The notes under the pieces: generated by a model
Seen by the model: the letters and a program-made list of their open reading frames with translations, nothing else
What the model was told of the DNA's origin: nothing
Database searches by the model: none
Shown here: positions 56,262 to 64,000 of the stretch, piece by piece
How positions within the stretch are numbered: the stretch's first letter is position 1
How the letters are laid out: each line of letters opens with the position of its first letter
Program-made: the position numbers and the translations under genes
Source: Anaspis maculata
Taxonomy: Eukaryota; Arthropoda; Insecta; Coleoptera; Scraptiidae
Direction: 5' to 3'
Length of the DNA: 64,000 bases
Assembly: GCA_949128115.1 (NCBI GenBank)
Contig: OX421968.1
Coordinates: 4,588,001-4,652,000 of the forward strand

Positions 56262-56903
56262 CAGGGCCGGTCTTAGGGCAAGGCAAGCGCGGCGACTGCC
56301 TAGGGCCTCGAGCCCTAGGCGTTAGCGCGAGGCCTCCTCGCGCTTGCTTGCTCCTCGCGCTTGCTCCGAACGAAAATAATATCTAATAATTAAAAATTAA
56401 TTAAATTCGCTTTCTCTTAAGAAAATCAGTGTTTTTTTGCACCGTGGTGCAATCTGTTATTTGATAACAAATCAGCGGTCGGGTTGGTGACGAGTGGCAA
56501 GTGGTGCCATCTGTTAATTTTTGGATGAACTGTCTAACTGTCACTGTGTGAAATATTCAATTAACAATGACTTACCTGTAATCGGTGTTCTTGAGTTTAA
56601 ATTGTTGTAACTAAAGTGTGGTGAGTATTAATAAATAGTAAAATCAAGAAGGTCGAATGAAGACCTCACCTTATCATTCAAGCACTCAACTCAAGTGTTT
56701 TAAGTTTTATTGGCCGGGCAAATTAAAGGTTGGGCACCCCAGCCCAGAAAAATATTTAGGTCTTTTCAGAGAGCTAAATATTTCACGCCTCACCAGGAGG
56801 CTGGTGCGGTGCCCCCCCCCCCCCTTCCCGACATCCGCTTTCCACACAGGAGCCCCGCATTGTATCATTGCCTAGGGCCTCGCAAACCGTAAGGCCGGCC
56901 CTG
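56262..56903. mobile_element. 642-bp hAT MITE inside H3
   Basis: Ends CAGGGCCGGTCTTAGGG and the inverse CCGTAAGGCCGGCCCTG. A perfect 8-bp target duplication CGGGTAGC flanks it at 56254-56261 and 56904-56911. CCTAGGGCCTCG occurs in both terminal regions. Duplication length and CAGGG ends point to hAT mobilisation. No transposase is present. Confidence 0.85.
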
Positions 56904-57764
56904 CGGGTAGCTACATGTTTTTATGAAAATACATCCCTACATGTACGGGAATATATTTAGAGAACAATTTGAACTTTTTTTTGACAAAAACTCCACCTCG
57001 ATAGACCTTCGGGTCAATTGTTATGAATTTTTGAAAACGACCGCAAAACTATGGCTCGGCGCATTTTTTTTTATTTTTTTTTATTTTATTGTCTTATTTT
57101 ACGAGGCGGCATTCAGCTATAAGCTGCTCTACCATGCAACCTCGTAGGGGCGCATATACGCGTCCCTACAAATTTAAAATCAGACGTGCCATTAACACTA
57201 TTTAACATTTTGAAATAGGCATTACTAGGTACCTGAAGGATAATGGCACTCAAACTATGAAACACGTTTGCTCAATAACAAAAAAAAGTAGGTAGGTATC
57301 ACTAAAAATCATGTGACAGACTACCATTTTCTCGGTTTTTCAATAAAAAAGAATTGTTCCGATTCAAAAATAAACCCGATATTCGTGTTCAGGAGGTCGA
57401 AATCAGTAGGAAAACATTCTTTTATAAGTAAGAGAATGACGCTTATGTGGCCGGTTCGTCTGTCTGTTTGTCTGTCTGTCCGTGTAGAAACTAGGATGAT
57501 GTACCTACTCCTTCTCGAGAATTGAAGCAAGAGCCTTGGAACTTTTTCCGATGAATAGCTGATGTCCCCCAAGGGTGGCCAATGGGTACTATTTTTGTTA
57601 TCCATACATCGTTATCATTATTATCAAAAAACAGAGATCTCCTGTGCACTTCGAAGAAGTTGAACTTCTCTTCGGGAAATAAAGCTACAGCCCTTAAAAA
57701 TTGAACTTTATCCGATGGATAGCTCAGGTCCTCAAGGACCAAATAGGTAGATTGGCTTTCATAA

Positions 57765-58290
57765 TTCCGCCGCCATCTTGGCTGCCATATTGAAATCTCT
57801 TATTAGTGGAACGATTGTCATGAAACTTGGAACTTATCCTTGTCTAGTACTCGGTCTAGTACGATCATTCGTATTTTCAAGCTGAATTTCATGATTCTGC
57901 CGCCATTTTGGCTGCCATATTGAAATTTCTTATTAGTGTAACAATTTTCATGAAACTTGGAACTGACCTTTTTCGTATGATCATTTTTATTTTCAAGTCA
58001 AATTTCATGATTTCGCCACCATCTTCGCCGCCATATTGAAATCTCGTATAAGTGGAAGGATTTTCATGAAACTTGAAAGTTACCCTTGTCTCGGATGATC
58101 ATTCTTATTTTCAAGCTGAGTTTCATGATTTCGCCGCCATCTTGGCCGCCATATTGAAATCTCTTATTAGTGGAACGATTTTCATGAAACTTGGAACTTA
58201 CCCTTGTCTAGTACGATCATTCTGATTTTCAAGCCGAATTTCATTATTCTGCCGAAATTTTGGCCGCCATATTGAAATTGTTTGCGCAAA
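57765..58290 (-). repeat. Internal ATGGCGG-type tandem array of H3
   Basis: GGCTGCCATATTGAAAT and variants recur near 57780, 57910, 58028, 58147 and 58263, spaced 116-130 bp, linked by GAAACTTGGAACTTA and TACGATCATTC. It is the inverse of the H2 array, as expected from the opposite orientations of H2 and H3. Confidence 0.8.
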
Positions 58291-58735
58291 TACCGGTAGA
58301 GTAGAACCCTATAGTTACTTAACATCTTGCGTTCACTAATCCTTCAAAAAGGAAGTGCGCTACTGAGCCTCATGCTCATGAGGCATATTCGCTTGTATTG
58401 GTTGTGGTCTTGAATTGACAGGGAAGGTCTAATCCTTCATAATACATTATTGGTTATGACTTTCTGGTAACTTTCAATATTTCAACTTTCTTTAAAGCAA
58501 GGAGAACAAAAGAAGGCCTATTTTCAATTGTTTAAATACAGAAATGATAGCCTATTCAATTGGCTATCCAATGCTGAAAAGTTCAATAAAATCGGTGGAG
58601 GAATAAAAATTTTAGAAGGAAAAATTTAGAGCACGGTTTTTTATGGCCCACCGGTTTTTATGGTACATACTAGATTTGCCGTTACCGATATGAACATTTT
58701 TTGTCGATTTAGTGTTGACGTTCAAAATTTACATA

Positions 58736-59812
58736 CAGGCTGGCCCAACGAAAACAGAACAGAGGGGTTTTCGGGCATTTCACATAATTTTTTGGAAAAA
58801 AGCTCAGACAGGTCGATTTTTATATCGAGGGGGACATCTGAAACATACATTGGCAAATTTCTATCTTCAGCCCCCTCACCCCTACCCACCTCAACTTTGG
58901 AATTTCAAATGACACTATCTACTTTGCGGTACATCAAATCAAAGAGAATTAAATTCTTTCTCTGAAAAAAATATTTTCAAAACTTTCAACCCCACCCCCC
59001 ATCTTCCTAAATTTCTCTGACTGTCCCATTTTATATCCTCGACCCCTCAATTCTCTTCAATTTAATCAACGTCATCCTGAATAGCATCTAAGGAGAAAAT
59101 TTTCGGTGGAGAAAAGTGTTACCCAAATTCACCCCTTTCCTCTCCCCCACCCCAATTTCAAAACTTAACAGACACCACCTACTTTGTGATACATCGAATG
59201 AAAGGAAATTGATTTCTCTTTCTGAAAACAATTTTTTTGAAATTTTCAACCCCTCTCCTGATAAATTGAACATTCGGAGTATTTTAGGGAGAAAGGGGGC
59301 TTTTTGAAAATTCTTGAAATATTTTATTCAGGAAGCGAATTCAATTCCCTTCGATTTGATGTATCACAAAGTAGGTAGTGTCATTTTAGACTTTGAAGTT
59401 GAGGTGGGGAAGTGAAGGGGTGAATTTGGGTGGCACTTTTTACACAGAAAATCTTCTCCCTCGATGCTGTGCAGGATGACGTTGACTGTACTAAAAAGAA
59501 TTAAGAGATCAAAAATATTACATTGGAAACTCTGACAATTTTAGGAAGAAGGGGGGTGGGTTTGAACATTATAGAAATATTTTTTCAGAAAGAGAATTTA
59601 ATTCTCTTCAATTTGATGTATCGCAAAGTGGGTGGTGTCATTTGAAACTTCGAAGTTTGGGCGGGTGGGGGTGAGGGGGCTAAAGATAGAAATCCGCCAA
59701 TGTATGTTTCAGATGTCCCCCTCAATATAAAAATCGACCTGTTCGAGCTTTAAAAAAAAAAGAGGTGAAATGCCTGAAAACCCCTCTATTCTGTTTTCGT
59801 TGGGCCACCCTG
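58736..59812. mobile_element. 1.08 kb foldback, TA-flanked CAGG end
   Basis: CAGGCTGGCCCAACGAAAAC pairs with GTTTTCGTTGGGCCACCCTG at the right end, each flanked by TA. Pairing continues through GAGGGGTTTTC, AGGTCGATTTTTATATCGAG, GGGGACATCTGAAACATACA and TTCAAATGACACTATCTAC to a centre near 59270. Arms are closely related to those of 51231-52284. Confidence 0.8.
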
Positions 59813-62800
59813 TATGTAATGCACACGTATTGTTGTGCCGTGATGTTCACCTCTTTGTCGGTTTTTCCCTTTTTTGTCGGTTCGAAAAATACCACACTTA
59901 TTTAATTACTGTTTCTCAATGGATTGGAATGAAAATTCCACCTACCTAATCGGGTAGATATGGTATAGTATAGTATTCGAGATGATACAAAACATCAATA
60001 TACTTGATACGCATTTACATATGTATAGATATTATCATACATAGGTATATCCTCTATACTCGATCATTAATATAAACTCTATCCTTATTATGAAAGATAT
60101 ATTTTTAATCTTGCCTTTTTTCAAGATCGTGTGTACAGGACAAAATTATTTACATGGGAACGAAATTTTACAGTCCGCTTGGTTCCCGCATCTATACGGG
60201 CACGGGCCCTATAGGTGCCGAAATTGAACAATAAACCAATGGTAAAGGTCATTTCAGATATGATCGTGGTGCAATATTCGGGGCGCTAATATCGCATTCA
60301 TAAATTAAGAGTCTTTTAATCACAGGTCCATTTAATCTTTTAAAATGGTTTAGATAATGAAAAGGGTGATTTAGACAGAACGTTCCGCTGCCCATATATA
60401 CGTCGTCCATTGTTGGCCCGACTGGACATAGGGGCCTTCTTTATTCGCCCGGTCACATTTACATGTATTTGCATGTGGTGATCACTGGTCATTTATAAAC
60501 GAACTTGGTCCGTGTCACTGATCGATTACTCTGTCACTCAAATGCTTTCACATATTTCATGCTGTTCTTTGCATGGAAAATACATCCCTAAATTACTGCA
60601 ATAAACTTAATCACCGCCTCATTCATAACTATGACCAACCCTTTCAGTGCCAAACCATCAAAACACGTCGTTATTCTTTTCAAAGAAGATCTCTTCAATA
60701 TCCGTACTCTATACTTAATAACAATCTTTGAAAGTTCGCGCATATAGGTACATAGTTGCAGTTCGTAATTAAAAGTTTAATCCGTATGGGATCCAATAAA
60801 AAAAAGCAATTACATTATTTTACTACCGACCATATACTTATTCAAACAGCGCACCGTTATGTCCGTGCCATCCAAAATTGCATGAAAGATGTATGTATTT
60901 AAGTGTGTAAAATTTTACGATATTTGGTGCAGAAGCGCATCATCATCATCATCATCATCATCATCTTGAGTTATCATCACGTGCTGTTGTTGCTGTTGTA
61001 TCTATGTAGTTGTTGTTTTAGTGCGCACCGGAGTTTTCCTGTGCTTTTTTGATATGCATTTTCCATTAGCTTTTATGGTTTTAATTGTGCTTGGAGTTAA
61101 TGAAAATGCGGACAGGTAGGGAGGGAATGCTTTGTCCGGTCTATAAATTAAATAGCGTTACACGGAGTTAGGGAACGACCAATTCGTATAAATTGTACTC
61201 GATCATAAACTGGAATGTTCGAATTGGATTGCTGAGCGCGTTATCTTGGCGAGCATAACAATTCGAAAGTTTAATTGCGGAGTTAACTACTGCTGTGTCC
61301 CATTACTGCCGTTTAATGATGAGGTATGCACAGGATATGTGTGTTGTGTGTCCCTTTTTCTCCACGAAAGTTTCAATCCCGGTGCCCTGTTTTTTTTTGC
61401 AACAGGCTTGACGAATCCTATCAAACTCGTCCAACTTGCTAGGCAGAAATTTGCATGAAAAAGAATTGCACTTGGCAGTTCACTGTTCAATTCGTGTAAT
61501 AATTTCATATCTATACATTCAGTTAACGTATACCTACACATCCATGGTTATAAAATAAACCCTTGGTTTGATGACTGGAGTGGACATTACTGATTAAATT
61601 TAATGCGCTATTAGCTGATGCTCACTCTTTACTGCACTATAAGGCTATGCTGCAGTGTTATTAACAAAAATCATATCTTCAAAAATCATCGCGTTTTAAA
61701 TTACACATAAATCATAAATCTTCATGGCGTGTGCCAGACAAAGCAATAACCTGTGGAAAATCCTACCTTTTATGTTTTTTGTTTCCATTCTTCCAATCAG
61801 CTTTTCCTCGACAAGTAATCAAATATTTGAAATATTTATGCCGTTGTATTTATATACGTTCGAACGGATCCATACCTATGCTTCGGATGGTCGTATTATT
61901 AATAAACTGCGATCTTTCCTCCATTTTAGACAGGCAACATTATTTTTTTTAATTTCTCTATCGATTTCCTAGTTCCAAGCAACAGGTACTTACGATGTGT
62001 AAATAAATCCTTGACCTTAGATTACAGTTCAGAGTTATTAGGGATTCCAGATGATTTGGGGTGTGTAGGTATACTATGCCTATTTTAGGTTTACACCTTT
62101 GTTTTTGTTAGTTTGTTGCGCATGCTAGGGTAATAATAACCGTGCGTAAATGAATAAATCAGATTTGTCGTACGCACTCCTTCTTGATGATACGTACAAA
62201 TCTACATTATTTAAAAGTCGAGCTGCGTCACAAAGCTTCCTCCCTCAGGGAAAGGTCGAACAGTTTTGATGTCGTAATAGCTATTTATTATTAAATGCAT
62301 TTGCGTTGAAAATCATATGGGAAGCTGAAAAAAAAACTGAATTAACTGAAAATTATGAAATATTGGTCAAATATTGCGGTCTAATTTCGGGACACTGTAG
62401 TAGTATGTACTCGTATAGGTGTTTCAGAAGTAAGTAGGTACCTACCTAAGGATGGCCCCTTAAATTTCAGTTTTCAAAATCAGTTTTTTTACGAATACTT
62501 TTTAACCGTTGAACCTATATAAATCAAGTTTCAACCTAAGTGAGGGTACTTTTCCCTCTATTTTTCATTCCCCAAGTTAGTTTTGAATAGTTCCAATTTT
62601 TGAATTCTACTTTTAATTTAGATAAAAAAGTTACTTTTTTTTTAATGTTTTTACGACGCATCAACTACGAAGTTATTAGCGTCGACGGGACATTCTGTGA
62701 ATTTTTTGAACACGTCTGTATCAGACATACTTGAATTGCCTAGTGTTAACTATGTGAGGCCTCAGTGACTCTGTAGTCAGAAATGATTTTTTTCTGTAAC

Positions 62801-62883
62801 CGCTGTAGCCATACAGATGCAGATATGGCCTAGGAAGGTCGGAACAATTTTTGGAACGATCGAACAACATAAAATATCTATGG
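59813..62883. other. Unique sequence with a (CAT)n microsatellite
   Basis: About 3 kb without TE motifs or foldback structure. A CAT microsatellite lies at 60937-60965. Open frames up to 84 residues show no motif. This is the second clearly unique block of the window. Confidence 0.4.
60937..60965 (+). repeat. (CAT)n microsatellite
   Basis: About nine uninterrupted CAT units. Confidence 0.95.
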
Positions 62884-62967
62884 ACGAGGTGGGACTTGCA
62901 CCCGCGCGGTATAGCACGACTGGGTTGGCGCGCCAACACCTATCCACTCGGCCACCGCCGGCGCCGC
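62882..62967 (-). tRNA. tRNA-like sequence, Ser/Leu type (SINE head or tRNA pseudogene)
   Basis: On the minus strand, GGCGGTGGCCGAGTGGATAG contains a good A box (TGGCCGAGTGG). It is followed by GTTGGCGCGCCAAC, a 5-bp stem where the anticodon arm should be, a variable-arm-like stretch and a degenerate B box GGGTGCAAGTCCC. The A box matches class II (Ser/Leu) tRNAs. The anticodon loop is reduced to CGCG and the B box lacks the consensus TTCGA, so a functional tRNA is unlikely. No tRNA prediction was run. Confidence 0.45.
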
Positions 62968-62970
62968 TCC

Positions 62971-63305
62971 AGAAAAAAGTTACCCTTTTTAAATTTTTGT
63001 TTAGAGGTATTATTTTCGAGATATTTGGGTTTGAAACTTCGAGAAACATCTCGAAAAGACCACTTTCAAGAGCCTCAAATTTAAAATCCAAGAAAACTCA
63101 TTATTCTTCAACTGCAATAGGTTTTTAAGGTGTCTTATGTTGATAAACCACCATTTATTCCGACAAACAAGAAGTTTCTTGGATTTATATTTTTAGGCCC
63201 TTGAACGTGGTGTTTTCAATATGTTTTTCTAAGCTTCAAACCGAAATATCTCGAAAATGAAACCTCTAATCAAAAATTCACAAGTGCAACTTTTTTACCA
63301 AAATT
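62971..63305. repeat. 335-bp inverted repeat
   Basis: The left arm (GTTTAGAGGTATTATTTTCG, GAGATATTTGGGTTTGAAAC) is mirrored on the right (GTTTTCAATATG side: CAAACCGAAATATCTCGAAA, CCTCTAATCAAAAATT). Arms are about 130 bp with a spacer near 63110-63178. It adjoins the tRNA-like sequence. Confidence 0.6.
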
Positions 63306-63474
63306 GAACGTAAAATTCAAAAATTGGGACCGTATTAAAAAATATCTAAGGGAATAAAAATATGAGAGAAAAGGGGAGGGTACCTACCCTCTATTTTATC
63401 TTTGCACCTGAAAATGCTTGATGAAGCGCGTTGTTATTGTTCGATAGAGACTTTGTTCGTCTCTATCGGTGCCG
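63306..63474. other. Short spacer
   Basis: No feature is recognised. GTTCGATAGAGACTTTGTTC with GTCTCTATCGG near 63450 forms a small hairpin at the edge of the integrase relic. Confidence 0.3.
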
Positions 63475-64000
63475 ACCCCATGCGATGTTGGTGGTCGTTC
63501 CGAGTAAAGTACAGATACCTTGGAACACGTTGGATTCGAAGTTTCGTCCCTGGTCTGAGAGTAATTCCAGAGGTACTCCGAAACGGCTAATCAGATTGTC
63601 CACCAACACCCTTGCCACTGTAGAAGCCTCTTGGTTTGGTAGGGCGTACGCTTCCGGCCACTTGCTGAAGTAGTCTATGGCAACCAGGATGTATTTGTTG
63701 CCATCTTCCGTTGTCGGGAACGGGCCAGCCACATCGATCGCGATTCGTTCAAATGGCGCTCCTACATTGTAAAACTTCAGCTTCCCTCAGCTGCGAGTTC
63801 TTGGTCCTTTGATGGCCGCACAAACCTCGCACTGGCGACACCATGTTTCCACGTCGTTCCGGCAGTTCACCCAGTAGTACCGCTCGCGTTTTTGGGAAGC
63901 ACCAATTGAACCATCTCCTTCCCATCAGGACTCTCCTAGACTCTTTTCAGCAGCCCATTCTCTATCCTCAGAGAATTCCACTGTGCCCAAAGAGCCTTGA
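63475..64000 (-). pseudogene. Ty3/gypsy integrase fragment
   Basis: Minus-strand frames give WVNCRNDVETWCRQCEVCAA, the second half of the zinc-binding domain with its CxxC. Then come KGPRTRS and a stop, and FERIAIDVAGPFP with the first catalytic Asp. NKYILVAIDYFSKWPEAYAL and LLSDQGRNFESNVF, with the second Asp, follow. The frame ends at CTLLG before the third catalytic residue (Glu). The His-His half of the zinc finger is also gone: LVLPKN is followed directly by the region before YYW. At least one stop, one internal deletion and one truncation make this a relic of a Ty3/gypsy pol gene. Whether it belongs to the solo LTR family at 9 and 23 kb is unknown. Confidence 0.85.

Larger units (their letters stand above)
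55589..58395 (+). mobile_element. Helentron-like non-autonomous element H3 (2.8 kb)
   Basis: It begins TTTTTAGCGCACTTCTCC, with GTCC repeats at 55635-55662, and ends with the inverse GGAAGTGCGCTA (58351), hairpin GCCTCATG/CATGAGGC (58368-58385) and CGCTTG. The next base is T. The interior holds two direct copies of about 400 bp (GGGTAGCTCATG near 55715 and 56110), an hAT MITE (56262-56903), a TGTC run (57457-57480) and an ATGGCGG-type array. No Rep/helicase domain is seen in any frame. Confidence 0.7.
55205..58658. repeat. Tandem-unit element into which H3 inserted
   Basis: ACCGGGTGGGCCATAAAAAA at 55205 is approximately inverse to GGTTTTTTATGGCCCACCGG at 58637-58656. A unit starting CCTCAGCAGATGACCCGATT (55225) and running through GCGGTCTTGGATTGTC and AAGGTCTATTCCTTCATAAT is repeated from 55571, but the second unit is split by H3 and resumes at 58396 with ATTGGTTGTGGTCTTGAATT. 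The intact first unit serves as an empty-site reference. Confidence 0.65.

Noticed and set aside
61287..61541. 84-residue minus-strand frame in otherwise unique DNA
   Set aside because: No motif, no splice sites and no homology that I can recognise. Length is within chance for AT-rich DNA.

Overview
The window looks like non-coding nuclear DNA of an animal, most plausibly an insect or other arthropod. It is AT-rich and has no operons, no bacterial genes and no complete host protein gene. It does contain Penelope-like (GIY-YIG), CR1/Jockey-like and I/R1-like LINE, and Ty3/gypsy relics, tRNA-derived short elements, hAT-type and foldback DNA elements, and Helitron/Helentron-like non-autonomous elements. 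The species cannot be named from the sequence. All calls rest on reading motifs, repeats and inverted repeats by eye. No alignment, folding or database search was run.

Layout. Positions 1-610 hold minus-strand LINE debris. Positions 1255-7328 form a composite block of a GAGCCC-rich satellite, a Penelope-like element broken by a 2.27 kb foldback, and a second partial Penelope copy sharing its satellite flank. Positions 7345-7560 and 9805-13175 carry foldback elements with nested MITEs. An hAT-like element with a perfect 8-bp target duplication lies at 13603-14901. A Helentron-like element with a 262/524-bp tandem array spans 15370-17674, followed by a small MITE and a CR1/Jockey-like reverse transcriptase fragment enclosed by 31-bp inverted repeats (18220-20575). 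Positions 20576-27546 are mostly unique sequence, with a solo-LTR-like fragment and a CA microsatellite. At 27547-29789 is a foldback whose arms are 15-bp tandem repeats and whose core is an 88-bp satellite, and it abuts another inverted-repeat element. Positions 31800-41640 are largely unique sequence with a SINE, a Helentron-like element (34151-35094), a foldback and a perfect 22-bp-stem hairpin. At 41667-41709 is an exon-like or recursive-splicing signature. Positions 41877-45340 contain two copies of an hAT MITE, one holding a LINE. A palindrome of about 1.8 kb lies at 46795-48575. Positions 51231-59812 hold two related 1.1 kb foldbacks, a 334-bp palindromic MITE and the largest Helentron-like element (55589-58395), which itself contains an hAT MITE. 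The window ends with about 3 kb of unique sequence, a tRNA-like sequence and a broken Ty3/gypsy integrase.

The window is therefore best read as a transposon-rich intron or intergenic region. The only hint of a host gene is the plus-strand exon-like signal near 41.7 kb. Several nested insertions can be ordered because an uninterrupted counterpart (other arm, tandem unit or sister copy) is also present in the window.
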